Shown one piece after another: positions 13,597 to 22,256 of a stretch of 22,715 nucleotides of DNA. The first letter of the stretch is position 1, and every line of letters starts with the position of its first letter. Source of the stretch: Claveliimonas intestinigallinarum (GTDB taxonomy: Bacteria > Bacillota > Clostridia > Lachnospirales > Lachnospiraceae); NCBI GenBank assembly GCA_019115145.1, contig DXED01000047.1, positions 1 through 22,715 of the forward strand. Reading direction: 5' to 3'. A program made the translations under genes and the position numbers. The notes beneath the pieces are model-generated. The model was not told where the DNA came from. It saw only the letters and a program-made list of their open reading frames with translations, and made no database searches.

Positions 13597-14889
13597 ATGT
13601 TCAGACGAATTTTAAAACAGGCTCTCCCCACAATGATCGCTTTTACCATGTCAGGCATGTACAGCGTGGTGGATGGATTATTTGTGGGAAAGGCGGCGGG
13701 AGACACAGGACTTGCGGCCATCAATATTGCCTGGCCTATCCCGGCCGTGATCACGGCCATGGGAATCGGGATAGGCACAGGAGGAAGCGTCCTTTATTCC
13801 AATATGATGGGAAAGGGAGACCGGGACGGCTGCAGGAGAATGTTCAATACAACCGTGACATTCCTGGCGCTGGCAGGCGTTCTTTTGTCAGCCGTGCTCT
13901 TTGCAGCCAGGGACCCGCTGCTCTGTATCTTCGGTGCGGAGGGTGAGGTGATGGGGCAGGCGCGGCAGTATGCCGGTATCATCATTGCCGGGAGCGTGCT
14001 GCAGGTGTGCGGCACGGGCATCACGCCTCTCCTTCGGAATATGAACCTGTCCTTTGCGGCTATGATCAGTATGGTGACCGGGTTTGTGGTGAACATTGCA
14101 GTCAACTACTATCTGATGTTCCCGCTGGGAATGGGGATACGGGGAGCGGCCTTCGGAACAGTGACAGCCCAGTTTGTCGTGCTGGCCATCAGCGTTCTCG
14201 TGCTTTCCAGAAGCTGCAAAGAGAAGGTGAGGCCTGCTCTTGAGGGAAAATCTGTGGCCGGGATCTGCCGCAGCGGTATCACCGCCTTTGGCGTTTCGCT
14301 GGCGCCCACCGTGGCCCTCATTTTCACCAACTGGCAGTGCCTCCGGTACGGGGGAAACGCAGCGGTGGCATGCTATGCAGTCGTCTCTTACATTGTTTTT
14401 CCGGTACAGTATCTGCTGACCGGGATTGGAGACGGGGTGCAGCCCCTCCTGAGCTACTACAACGGAGCCGGACGCCCGGGGGAGCTGGGGCAGGTGAAAA
14501 GGATCGCACGTATAGGGGCAGGCGTGCTGGGGGCGGTGACCATGACAGTGACTCTTGTCTGCACACCCTACATCGCCCGGTGGTTTGGCCTCTCCGAGGA
14601 GGCGGCCGTATTTTTTGGGACAGGGATGAGGGTCAGTGCCCTTGCCTTCCTGGTGACAGGATTTGCGAAATTTAACATCTCTTATCTGAATGCGGTGCTG
14701 AGGGCCAGGCTGGCTGTGCTCCTCACGTTTGCGGAAAGTCTGGTCGTATCACCTGTGTACCTGTTCCTGCTCCCGGCATTTACCGGGATGACCGGTATAT
14801 GGGTCTCGCTGCCGGCGACGGCAGTCACCATGCTCGTGATCTATGGAATGATAAACAGAAAGGAAATGAGTTATGAGAAAAAAGATTGA
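13597..14889 (+). CDS. MATE-family multidrug/metabolite exporter
   Basis: A 430-residue membrane protein with about 12 hydrophobic segments. It starts MFRRILKQALPTMIAFTMSG and carries the N-terminal MATE signature region (YSVVDGLFVGKAAGDTGLAAINIAWP) and the second-half counterpart (YIVFPVQYLLTGIGDGVQPLLSYYNGAG). MATE proteins expel organic cations, drugs or metabolites using Na+ or H+ gradients. AAAGGA lies about 12 bases before the ATG. A TTG start at 13540 is open in frame but overlaps the predicted -10 and encodes a polar extension. The gene's last 17 bases overlap the first ABC permease gene, implying one transcript. That is unusual for a stand-alone exporter. The exported substrate cannot be told from sequence. 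Confidence 0.9.
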   Translation: MFRRILKQALPTMIAFTMSGMYSVVDGLFVGKAAGDTGLAAINIAWPIPAVITAMGIGIGTGGSVLYSNMMGKGDRDGCRRMFNTTVTFLALAGVLLSAVLFAARDPLLCIFGAEGEVMGQARQYAGIIIAGSVLQVCGTGITPLLRNMNLSFAAMISMVTGFVVNIAVNYYLMFPLGMGIRGAAFGTVTAQFVVLAISVLVLSRSCKEKVRPALEGKSVAGICRSGITAFGVSLAPTVALIFTNWQCLRYGGNAAVACYAVVSYIVFPVQYLLTGIGDGVQPLLSYYNGAGRPGELGQVKRIARIGAGVLGAVTMTVTLVCTPYIARWFGLSEEAAVFFGTGMRVSALAFLVTGFAKFNISYLNAVLRARLAVLLTFAESLVVSPVYLFLLPAFTGMTGIWVSLPATAVTMLVIYGMINRKEMSYEKKD

Positions 14890-15754
14890 CCTTCGAAAAG
14901 TGGGAACTGTGTGGCTGTTTGTCATGCCCGCCCTGATCCCGCTCATCGTATTCTGGATTTACCCTATACTCCGGTCTGTGTATATCAGCCTGACAGACTG
15001 GGACTACATGTCGCCAACATACAATTTTGTATTTCTTGACAACTTTATAGCGCTCTTCAAGGATGCACGCTTCTACGATGCCCTGTGGAACACCCTTGTG
15101 TTCACAGTGGGGACCCTCATCCCCACCATTGTCCTGGGCCTGCTCCTGGCGCTGCTGATGCAGAAGGCGTTTAGGGGAAGCGGGATCATCAAGTTCATCC
15201 TCTTTTCCCCGTGGATCACGCCTACAGTGGCAATTTCCATCGTGTGGACATGGATCTATGACCCAGATACGGGAATTGCAAACACGGTGCTGGAATTTCT
15301 GCATCTTCCAGCACTCCAGTGGATCAAAAGCTCTGACACGGCCATGCTGGCGGTCATCATCGTAACGGTCTGGAAGAGCCTTGGATATGCCATGATCTTT
15401 TACCTGTCCGCCCTGGAGAAGGTCCCAAAGGAGCTCTACGAGGCAAGCGGACTGGACGGCGCAAAGGGGTGGCAGAGATTCCGGGATGTGACACTCCCGT
15501 GCATCTCTCCTACCACCTTCTTCCTTGTCATCATCACCATGGTCACTTCCCTGCAGGCCTATGACCAGATCCAGATCCTGACCCAGGGAGGGCCGTCGGG
15601 AAGTACAAGGACACTTTTATACATGTATTACCAGCTTGGATTTGAGGAATTTAACATGGGGCAGGCTACCGCGGTGGCCATCGTCATGATCATCCTGACC
15701 GTATTCCTGTCGGCAGTGCAGTTTACGGCCTCCAAGAAATGGGTCCACTACTAG
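14873..15754 (+). CDS. ABC sugar-type transporter permease, UgpA/MalF-like
   Basis: A 293-residue inner-membrane permease with six predicted helices; the first spans about residues 11-31. The cytoplasmic EAA loop that docks the ATPase is EASGLDGAKGWQRFRDVTLP (190-209). GGPSGSTRTLLYMYYQLGF near the end is typical of UgpA/LacF-type CUT1 permeases. The start is preceded by AAAGGAAA about 8 bases upstream and lies within the MATE gene in another frame. It should pair with the permease at 15770 and receive substrate from the lipoprotein at 16669. The family resembles glycerol-3-phosphate and oligosaccharide importers; substrate is not determined. Confidence 0.94.
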   Translation: MRKKIDLRKVGTVWLFVMPALIPLIVFWIYPILRSVYISLTDWDYMSPTYNFVFLDNFIALFKDARFYDALWNTLVFTVGTLIPTIVLGLLLALLMQKAFRGSGIIKFILFSPWITPTVAISIVWTWIYDPDTGIANTVLEFLHLPALQWIKSSDTAMLAVIIVTVWKSLGYAMIFYLSALEKVPKELYEASGLDGAKGWQRFRDVTLPCISPTTFFLVIITMVTSLQAYDQIQILTQGGPSGSTRTLLYMYYQLGFEEFNMGQATAVAIVMIILTVFLSAVQFTASKKWVHY

Positions 15755-15769
15755 AAGAGAGGGAAAAGT

Positions 15770-16606
15770 ATGAAGATAAGAACAGGAATCCAAAAAACAG
15801 GCAAGATCATTGTGCTTCTTGTGTTCTGCGTATTTACAGTCTTCCCCTTTATCTGGATGATATTAAGTGCGTTGAAGACAAAGGCGGAGATCATGGATGT
15901 GTCGGCCTTTTTCCCGGCAGAGTTCCAGTGGCAGAATTTTTCTGAAGTCATTTTTGACTCGCCCCTTCTGAAATATGTGGCAAACAGTCTGTATGTGTCA
16001 GCCTTTACCCTGCTCATACAGATCGTGACCGGGGCCATGATAGCCTACGCCATCGTGTTTATGAAATTCAAGGGAAAGAAGGTCCTCTTTGCGGTCATTA
16101 TGGGAACCTACATGCTGCCAACGGCGGCTACCTACATTCCCAGCTATATCATCCTGGCAAATGGGGGTCTTCTGAATACATACACAGGACTGATCATCTC
16201 CGGATGTGTCAGCATATTCGGCATCTTCCTCCTCCGCCAGGCCTTCATGCAGGTGCCTGCGGGCATGATCGAAGCAGCCAGGATAGACGGGGCCAACCAC
16301 TGGCAGATCCTCTGGAGGGTGGTGTGTCCTATGACAAAGTCCTCCTTCATCACCATGGGACTTATGAATTTTATCACCTGCTATAACAACTACATGTGGC
16401 CCTCCCTGATCACGGACTCAGACTCCAAGATGCTGGTATCCCAGGGACTTCGGAAGTTCTTTATCGAAGGCGGAGCCTACGGGACCGAGTGGCCCCTTGT
16501 CATGGCCGGCAGCGCCATCATCGTACTGCCCCTCCTGATACTGTTTGCCTTCACCCAGAAATGGTTTATCAACGGTATCGGCGGAGACACGGGTATGAAG
16601 GGATAA
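15770..16606 (+). CDS. ABC sugar-type transporter permease, UgpE/MalG-like
   Basis: A 278-residue permease starting 15 bases after the first permease gene, with AGAGGG before the ATG. Six hydrophobic segments are visible, beginning with IIVLLVFCVFTVFPFIWMIL. The EAA loop is EAARIDGANHWQILWRVVCP (from residue 168), in which the usual final LP is CP. The C-terminus reads QKWFINGIGGDTGMKG, close to the FVxGIxxGAVKG ending of CUT1 permeases. TYIPSYIILANGGLLNTY is the conserved periplasmic/TM region. It forms the transmembrane pore with the product of the preceding gene. Confidence 0.94.
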   Translation: MKIRTGIQKTGKIIVLLVFCVFTVFPFIWMILSALKTKAEIMDVSAFFPAEFQWQNFSEVIFDSPLLKYVANSLYVSAFTLLIQIVTGAMIAYAIVFMKFKGKKVLFAVIMGTYMLPTAATYIPSYIILANGGLLNTYTGLIISGCVSIFGIFLLRQAFMQVPAGMIEAARIDGANHWQILWRVVCPMTKSSFITMGLMNFITCYNNYMWPSLITDSDSKMLVSQGLRKFFIEGGAYGTEWPLVMAGSAIIVLPLLILFAFTQKWFINGIGGDTGMKG

Positions 16607-16668
16607 AACCCTCTTACATATATAAATGAAAACAAAGGAAAGAAAAAGAAGCAAAAAGGAGAAATATC

Positions 16669-17961
16669 ATGAAGAAAAGAATTGTATCTGCACTTTTATT
16701 ATGCGCTATGGCAACATCCCTTCTGGCGGGCTGCGGCGGCGGCTCCTCCTCTGAGCCAACAACGACAGCAGACGGGAAAATACAGATCGACCTGTGGTAC
16801 TCAGGTGGAAAGACTGCTGTGAACGTGTTCCAGGAGATCGTTGACGACTTCAACGCATCCCAGGATGAGTACGAGGTGGCCACCACCACACAGGCAGACT
16901 ACACAGAGACCTACGAGAAGCTCCAGGCGGGGATCGCAGGAAAGAACGCGCCGGATATGGCCCTTCTCGGCACAGACAATTCCAGGAACCTCTCAGAGAA
17001 GAACCTGGTGGCAGACATCAATGAGTTTGTGGACGCTGACGACGAGTTCGACAAAGAGGACTACGTTCCGGTCTTCTATGACCAGGGCGTGGACGCGGAC
17101 GGAAAGCTCTTTGCCCTTCCGGCCTACGGGACCACACAGGTGCTCTACTACAACAAACAGATATTTGCAGACGCAGGGATCGACCCCACTACCATTAAGA
17201 CATGGCAGGACCTGGAGGCGGCAGCAGAGAAGATCACAACAGACAGCGTGGTTGGATGGGAGCCCATGTGGGGCTACGGGAACCTTGTGGACGCAGCTCT
17301 CAGCAACGGAGCTTCTCTCCTCAGCGAGGACGGCGAGACATGCCTGATCAACTCCAAAGAGTGGGTGGACGTATGGGAGAGCTTCCGCAAATGGATCCAC
17401 GACGACAAGATCATGAAGGTAAACTCCGGCGGACAGGGCTGGGAGTACTGGTACACCACCATTGACGATGTGCTCCAGAACAAGGCCGGCGGGTACACGG
17501 GATCCTCAGGAGACCAGGCAGACCTTGACTTCAATATCGTAGGCGCCATCGAGCAGCCCGGATTTAACGACAACCCGTCAGCGCCCACAGCGGACGCGCT
17601 TCAGCTTGTCATGTTGGAGGGATCTTCCGACGAGGAGAAGCAGGGCGTGTACGAGTTCATGAAGTACTTCACAACACCGGAGAACCAGGCGAAATGGTCC
17701 ATGGCGACAGGGTACGTGGCTGTCCGCGAGTCCACCCAGGAGGTGCCGGATTTCAAGGCCTACACAGATGAGAACCCCCACGCTCTTGTACCGCTCCAGC
17801 AGGCAATGCACGGCACATCTTCCCTCATCGACCCGACGGGCGGAAAAATCCTGGACGCTCTGAAGATCGCGGCAGACCAGGTGGAACTGGAGAACGTACC
17901 GGCGCAGGAGGCGCTGGATGCGGCGCAGGCAACTGCACAGGAGGCGCTGGACGCGTTATAA
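16669..17961 (+). CDS. ABC transporter substrate-binding lipoprotein, UgpB-like
   Basis: A 430-residue extracellular solute-binding protein (family 1). The first 21 residues are a lipoprotein signal with lipobox LLAGC, so C22 should be lipidated and the protein anchored to the outer face of the membrane. A short Gly/Ser linker follows. UgpB-like features include WYSGGKTAVNVFQEIVDDFN, YTETYEKLQAGIAGKNAPDMA, LPAYGTTQVLYYNKQIF and DPTTIKTWQDLEAAAEKI. These fit glycerol-3-phosphate/glycerophosphodiester-type binders, but close relatives bind other sugars. The last residues hold two AQEALDA units from a 21-base repeat (17902-17922 and 17935-17955, two differences). AAAGGAG lies before the ATG, and the 62-base gap upstream has no terminator. 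Confidence 0.93.
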   Translation: MKKRIVSALLLCAMATSLLAGCGGGSSSEPTTTADGKIQIDLWYSGGKTAVNVFQEIVDDFNASQDEYEVATTTQADYTETYEKLQAGIAGKNAPDMALLGTDNSRNLSEKNLVADINEFVDADDEFDKEDYVPVFYDQGVDADGKLFALPAYGTTQVLYYNKQIFADAGIDPTTIKTWQDLEAAAEKITTDSVVGWEPMWGYGNLVDAALSNGASLLSEDGETCLINSKEWVDVWESFRKWIHDDKIMKVNSGGQGWEYWYTTIDDVLQNKAGGYTGSSGDQADLDFNIVGAIEQPGFNDNPSAPTADALQLVMLEGSSDEEKQGVYEFMKYFTTPENQAKWSMATGYVAVRESTQEVPDFKAYTDENPHALVPLQQAMHGTSSLIDPTGGKILDALKIAADQVELENVPAQEALDAAQATAQEALDAL

Positions 17962-17962
17962 A

Positions 17963-19468
17963 ATGAGACAGGAACTGAAATTTACCGTCAGCCGGGAGGC
18001 TGAAAATCTGCACAGGGAGCCGCTGGTGGTTCCCTGTGACACAGAAAGACTGTATATCAAAGTGGATCTGCCGGAGGAATTCCGCTATATGAGCTTTCTC
18101 ATCCTGGAGGACCCGGAGGGACATATCCGTCTTCAGAAGCAGCTGGCCTGGGGAGACCAGGGCCTGTGCGTGGGAAAGGGCCCAAAGGACACTACCATAG
18201 GAGGCGTGCCGGGCAGGATACAGCCGGGAACGTGGCAGGTGTGCCTGGGCATCTTTACGGAGTATCTGCACCAGAGGCTGGGGGACAAGAGAGGCTGTAT
18301 CACCATGACCGTGTCCGACGGGGAGGGCCCTGTGTCAGACCCCATGGGCGGCCTCGCCTGGGTGGAGGACACCCTGGAGATTTCCCCGGAAAAGTACCGC
18401 TGGGACAAGGTGTACGGCACAAAAAAGCAGTGGTATAAGGGGGATTTCCACACCCACACAAGGCTGTCCGACGGGAAGGAGCCCCTGGAAAATGCCATGA
18501 AGAAGGCAGTGGATATGGACATGGACTTCTACGTGCCCACAGAGCACAATCTGATGCACACAGGCTGGTGTGACACATCCCTGTGCATCCTTCCCGGCAT
18601 AGAGGTGACGACGGACAAGGGACATATGAACCTGTTCGGCATCACAAAGCTGCCGGAGCGGATCCTGGACATTGTGGCTCACAACGGCGAGGAGATCGTG
18701 GACAGCTACATGGAGGAGACAATCCGGGAGGCGAGGGAGAACCACTGGATCACAAGCATCAACCACCCCTTCCTCACCATATGGAAATGGCGCTATGACC
18801 AGACTGACCTGGATGACATCGACTGCCTGGAGATCATCAACGACCCAACTTACACAGACGCCAAAGACTCCAACGAGAAGGCGGTGCGCTTCCTGGACGC
18901 CCTCTGGCAGGATGGTCATCGGATCTACGGTGTGGGCGGCAGCGACTCCCACAATCTCATAGAGGAGCGCTACGAGGGGGCGGACCTTCCCTCCATTCCC
19001 GGAGACCCGGCTACCTGGGTCTGCTGCGGGGAGCTTACGCCGGACAACCTCATGGCGGCCGTGAAGGCCGGGCACATGTGCGTCACCCGCTTCTGCAGGA
19101 TGACTCCCGTGATCCACGGAGCCGGCAGGACCTTTCTTCCGGGAGATGAGCTCCCTGAGGACGTGGACAGAGTAACGATACAGGTGCTGATAGAGGGGCT
19201 TGCTGAAAAGCCGGTGGTCTCTCTGGTGAGAAACGGCGCTTCCCGGGAGCTGGAAGTCAGAGAGCTGGAGGTCAGAGAACTGGAAGGCGGAAAATGGGAG
19301 GTGCTGGCTGACGCTGAACTTGAGGAAGAAAAGTGGCAGTGGCTTCGCTTGGACGTCCGCAGCCGGGAGAAGGAATTCCTCGGCTACATGAACCCTGTGT
19401 TCAGAGGATCGGCGAACTCCCGGTACCGCACCTTTGGCGAAATAAAAAAGACAATGGAAGAACTTTAA
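17963..19468 (+). CDS. PHP-domain metallohydrolase, CehA/McbA-like
   Basis: A 501-residue protein. The ATG at 17963 follows the binding-protein stop by one base, and the nearest AGGAGG is 18 bases away, so translation probably depends on coupling. An in-frame ATG at 17918 would add an arginine-rich extension and is less likely. Residues 1-150 look like a beta-rich accessory domain. The PHP domain starts at GDFHTHTRLSDG (D161, H163, H165) and continues with YVPTEHN, ILPGIEVTTDKGHMNLFG and GGSDSHN, the usual metal ligands. Family members hydrolyse phosphoesters or other esters with two or three metal ions. There is no signal peptide, so it should act in the cytoplasm on the imported solute, comparable in position and logic to UgpQ in the E. 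coli ugp operon. The actual substrate is inference. Confidence 0.88.
   Translation: MRQELKFTVSREAENLHREPLVVPCDTERLYIKVDLPEEFRYMSFLILEDPEGHIRLQKQLAWGDQGLCVGKGPKDTTIGGVPGRIQPGTWQVCLGIFTEYLHQRLGDKRGCITMTVSDGEGPVSDPMGGLAWVEDTLEISPEKYRWDKVYGTKKQWYKGDFHTHTRLSDGKEPLENAMKKAVDMDMDFYVPTEHNLMHTGWCDTSLCILPGIEVTTDKGHMNLFGITKLPERILDIVAHNGEEIVDSYMEETIREARENHWITSINHPFLTIWKWRYDQTDLDDIDCLEIINDPTYTDAKDSNEKAVRFLDALWQDGHRIYGVGGSDSHNLIEERYEGADLPSIPGDPATWVCCGELTPDNLMAAVKAGHMCVTRFCRMTPVIHGAGRTFLPGDELPEDVDRVTIQVLIEGLAEKPVVSLVRNGASRELEVRELEVRELEGGKWEVLADAELEEEKWQWLRLDVRSREKEFLGYMNPVFRGSANSRYRTFGEIKKTMEEL
19247..19288 (+). repeat. In-frame 15-bp tandem repeat inside the PHP gene
   Basis: GAGCTGGAAGTCAGA (19247-19261) is followed by GAGCTGGAGGTCAGA (19262-19276) and a partial third unit (19277-19288). 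The protein reads ELEVR-ELEVR-ELEGG. Units differ by one base, so expansion or contraction would keep the frame. Confidence 0.8.
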
Positions 19469-19469
19469 T

Positions 19470-20201
19470 ATGATCAGAGGAATTTTATTTGACAAAGACG
19501 GGACACTGGTGGACTTTTTCTCCCTGTGGCTCCAGGCGGCCCTGGCTGTGACGCCCGCATTTCTCGAGGAAAACCACATCCAGCCGGACAAGGACATGAC
19601 CGACTACGTGCTGCGTGCCATGGGAGTGGAGGACGGGAAGGTGGACCCGAGAGGAGCCCTGGCCTACAAGTCCTACCAGGAGATAGCGGCAGATATCTGC
19701 CAGGCGCTGGAAAAGAAGGGGATCACTCTGGATCCGGCCAGAGTCCAGGAGCAGCTGGAGCGCCTCTTCGACGAGAATGTGACTGGGAAAAATGTGAGCT
19801 ACACGCAGGTCACAGATATCAAAAAGATGCTGCGGGCCCTGAAGGAGAGGGGCATCTGCGTGGGACTTGCCACGGCAGACACCATGCGCTCCGCCAAGAG
19901 CTGCCTGAAAAAGCTGGGCACCTATCAGGAGTTTGACTACGTGGGAGCCGATGACGGCGTAAAAAGACCCAAGCCGGAGGCGGACATGTTCCTGGAGTTC
20001 CAGCATAAATTCAACCTGAAGCCGGAGGAGATCGCTGTGGTGGGCGACACCTACAATGACGTAGTTTTTGCCAGGAACAACGGCGGCGTCGCTATAGGCG
20101 TCTTAAGCGGCGTCAGCAGCGAGGAGGATTTCCGGGGAGAGGCAGACTATATCCTGGACTCTGTTAAGGAGCTGCCGGGGCTCCTTGAGCGGATGTCCTG
20201 A
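19470..20201 (+). CDS. HAD-superfamily phosphatase (Gph-like)
   Basis: A 243-residue HAD hydrolase beginning one base after the PHP stop. Motif I is FDKDGTLVD with nucleophile D8 and acid/base D10. Motif II is VGLATADT, the motif III lysine lies in KRPKPEADMF, and motif IV is VVGDTYNDVVFA (D193, D197). A helical cap of about 60-90 residues sits between motifs I and II, as in phosphoglycolate-phosphatase-type (subclass I) enzymes. It should remove phosphate from a small cytoplasmic metabolite. Next to a UgpB-like importer and a PHP hydrolase, the likely role is the second hydrolysis step on an imported phosphoester, but HAD specificity cannot be read from sequence. Confidence 0.92.
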   Translation: MIRGILFDKDGTLVDFFSLWLQAALAVTPAFLEENHIQPDKDMTDYVLRAMGVEDGKVDPRGALAYKSYQEIAADICQALEKKGITLDPARVQEQLERLFDENVTGKNVSYTQVTDIKKMLRALKERGICVGLATADTMRSAKSCLKKLGTYQEFDYVGADDGVKRPKPEADMFLEFQHKFNLKPEEIAVVGDTYNDVVFARNNGGVAIGVLSGVSSEEDFRGEADYILDSVKELPGLLERMS

Positions 20202-20250
20202 AAAGCGGCAGAAAAGAAAGTATATCAGACACGGACAAGGAGGAATAACT

Positions 20251-21333
20251 GTGGCTGAAATTCAGTTAAACCATGTATATAAAAAATTTGAAGATGGAGT
20301 TACCGCGGTAAAGAATTTTACCCTGGATATTCACGACAGGGATTTCGTGGTGTTCGTGGGACCTTCCGGATGCGGAAAATCCACAACGCTGCGCATGATC
20401 GCCGGACTGGAGAAGATTTCCGACGGCACTCTTGTGATGGATGGAAAGACCATGAATGACGTGCAGTCCTGTGACCGTGATATAGCCATGGTATTCCAGA
20501 ATTACGCGCTCTATCCCCACATGACCGTGGCGGAAAACATGGCCTACAGTCTGAGACTGAAGCATGTGCCGAAAAAGGAGCGCAGGCAGAAGGTGGAGGA
20601 AGTGGCCAAGATACTGGGGCTGGAGCAGGTGCTGGACAGACGCCCGGCAGAGCTCTCCGGCGGCCAGAAGCAGAGAGTGGCCATGGGCCGGGCCATTGTG
20701 CGCCAGCCCAAAGCCTTCCTGATGGATGAGCCTTTATCCAATCTGGACGCCAAGCTCAGGACCCAGATGAGGAGGGAGATACAGAAGCTGTACAGAGAGC
20801 TGGACAGCACCTTTATCTACGTGACCCACGACCAGACAGAGGCCATGACCCTGGGCACGAAGATCGTGGTCATGAAGGCCGGAGAGATTCAGCAGATCGC
20901 CTCCCCGGAGGTGCTCTACAATGAGCCGGCCAATGTGTTCGTGGCAGGATTTATCGGCATGCCGCCCATGAATTTCTTCAAGGGCAGATGCCAGATGCGC
21001 TATGAGAAGGTCTACGCCAGCACGGCGGGCATGCAGATTGAGCTGCCTGCGGAGCTGGCGGACAGAGTGAAGAAAAAGAGCGAGCTGGGCAAAGACATCA
21101 TCATCGGTGTGCGGCCGGAGGATATGCTGATCGCTGACACGGGCATCGAGAGCCGCGTCCGCGTGTACGAGATGCTGGGAGCAGAGACCTACCTGTACTT
21201 TGACCACGACGGCGGGAACGTGGCGGTCAGAGTGGAGGCCGACACGCCCATCCGCAAGGGCGACCGGGTGCACTTTAACTTCCGCCCGGAGAAGATCCAT
21301 CTGTTTGACGCCCAGACAGAGGAGAGAATATAG
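20251..21333 (+). CDS. ABC transporter ATPase, UgpC/MsmK/MalK-like
   Basis: A 360-residue ATPase. The start is GTG at 20251: AAGGAGG (20237-20243) is 7 bases upstream and the protein then begins VAEIQLNHVYKKF, as in the family. An in-frame ATG at 20185 overlaps the HAD gene and adds an unlikely extension. Walker A GPSGCGKST (37-45), Q-loop VFQNYALYPHMT, signature LSGGQ (135-139), Walker B FLMDEP with E160, and H-loop THDQTEAM are intact. The last 120 residues form the TOBE regulatory domain (IGVRPEDMLI, FNFRPEKIHLFD). It powers the two permeases. Many Firmicutes use a shared MsmK encoded elsewhere, so a dedicated ATPase here makes the transport operon self-sufficient. A terminator follows. 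Confidence 0.95.
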   Translation: MAEIQLNHVYKKFEDGVTAVKNFTLDIHDRDFVVFVGPSGCGKSTTLRMIAGLEKISDGTLVMDGKTMNDVQSCDRDIAMVFQNYALYPHMTVAENMAYSLRLKHVPKKERRQKVEEVAKILGLEQVLDRRPAELSGGQKQRVAMGRAIVRQPKAFLMDEPLSNLDAKLRTQMRREIQKLYRELDSTFIYVTHDQTEAMTLGTKIVVMKAGEIQQIASPEVLYNEPANVFVAGFIGMPPMNFFKGRCQMRYEKVYASTAGMQIELPAELADRVKKKSELGKDIIIGVRPEDMLIADTGIESRVRVYEMLGAETYLYFDHDGGNVAVRVEADTPIRKGDRVHFNFRPEKIHLFDAQTEERI

Positions 21334-21350
21334 AAACCGCGAAAAAAAGG

Positions 21351-21388
21351 AAAAGCTTTGGCAAGATCAATCTGAGCCAAAGCTTTTT
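21351..21388 (+). terminator. Intrinsic terminator closing the ABC operon
   Basis: AAAAGCTTTGGC (21351-21362) pairs perfectly over 12 bp with GCCAAAGCTTTT (21376-21387); a T5 run covers 21384-21388. The A-rich left flank could also allow weak termination on the other strand. Confidence 0.9.
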
Positions 21389-21434
21389 GTTATTTTCCTT
21401 GATCAGTATTTTGCTCTTTATAAAAATATCTATT

Positions 21435-21462
21435 TTGTTTTTATCTATCGACATAGTATAAT
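21435..21462 (+). promoter_or_regulatory. Predicted promoter of the esterase gene
   Basis: A perfect -10 TATAAT lies at 21457-21462, with TTGTTT at 21435-21440 and a 16-bp spacer in AT-rich DNA after the operon terminator. The start near 21469 would leave a leader of only about 14 bases, containing AGGAA (21472-21476). Confidence 0.5.
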
Positions 21463-21482
21463 TTACATATCAGGAATAATCG

Positions 21483-22208
21483 ATGGGATGTGACACAGAA
21501 GTGGAAAGAGAGCGGATTGACAAATACGAATTCAATACAGCGGATAAAAGGATAGAGGTCTATCCAAGCCCCGAACCTGACAGCCCTATTGTGTATATCA
21601 ATACTTTTGAGGGAGAAGGCGATAATGTATGCCGGGCGCTGGAAAACATGGACAATCCCGCTTTTACCCTTGTCGCCGTGAGCGGTCTGAAGTGGGAGCA
21701 CGATATGGCCCCGTGGGATATCCCACCGCTCTCGAAGAAAAGCACTCCCTGTACCGGAGGCGCCGACGACTATCTGCGGCTTTTAACGGAAGAAATCATG
21801 CCGCGGGCAGAAAAGATGGCGGATGGCGTCTCGTGGAGAGGGCTGGCAGGTTATTCTCTGGCCGGGCTGTTTACAGTGTATTCTCTGTACCGGACAGACC
21901 TTTTTTCGAGGATCGCAAGCGTGTCCGGCTCACTCTGGTTTCCGGGCCTTATGGATTATATCACTTCTCATGAGATGAAAAGGCTTCCGGACTGCGTTTA
22001 TTTTTCCCTCGGGGATCTGGAGAGAAGGACAAGAAACCCCTGTCTGAAAACAGTACAGGAAAGTACCGAAAGGATCCGGAGTTTCTATGCAGGCCACGGT
22101 ATTGATACGTTCTTTCGGCTCAATCCGGGCAATCATTTTAAAAATGCCGACCAGAGAACAGCAGCAGGCATTTCGTGGATTTTGAACAGGCAGGTCAAAG
22201 GAGCGTAA
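21483..22208 (+). CDS. Alpha/beta-hydrolase esterase (Fes/IroE-like fold)
   Basis: A 241-residue serine hydrolase of the PF00756-like esterase group. The nucleophile elbow is GYSLAG with S125, and a plausible triad is completed by D178 (SLGDLERRTRN) and H218 (NPGNHFKN). SVSGSLWFPG after the nucleophile is also typical of this group. There is no signal peptide, so it should act in the cytoplasm. The ATG at 21483 has AGGAA six bases upstream. Codon use is more AT-rich than in the operon before it, and the gene appears to be a separate transcription unit. Relatives hydrolyse siderophore esters, acyl esters or thioesters such as S-formylglutathione; nothing here selects among them. Confidence 0.85.
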   Translation: MGCDTEVERERIDKYEFNTADKRIEVYPSPEPDSPIVYINTFEGEGDNVCRALENMDNPAFTLVAVSGLKWEHDMAPWDIPPLSKKSTPCTGGADDYLRLLTEEIMPRAEKMADGVSWRGLAGYSLAGLFTVYSLYRTDLFSRIASVSGSLWFPGLMDYITSHEMKRLPDCVYFSLGDLERRTRNPCLKTVQESTERIRSFYAGHGIDTFFRLNPGNHFKNADQRTAAGISWILNRQVKGA

Positions 22209-22256
22209 AGTAATCAAAAGGGTAAGCAATCAATTTTTGTGGAGGGAGATATCATT

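Noticed and set aside
17918..17962. Upstream ATG start for the PHP hydrolase
   Set aside because: It would overlap the binding-protein gene and add an arginine-rich stretch unlike the family. ATG 17963, one base after the stop, fits coupled translation.
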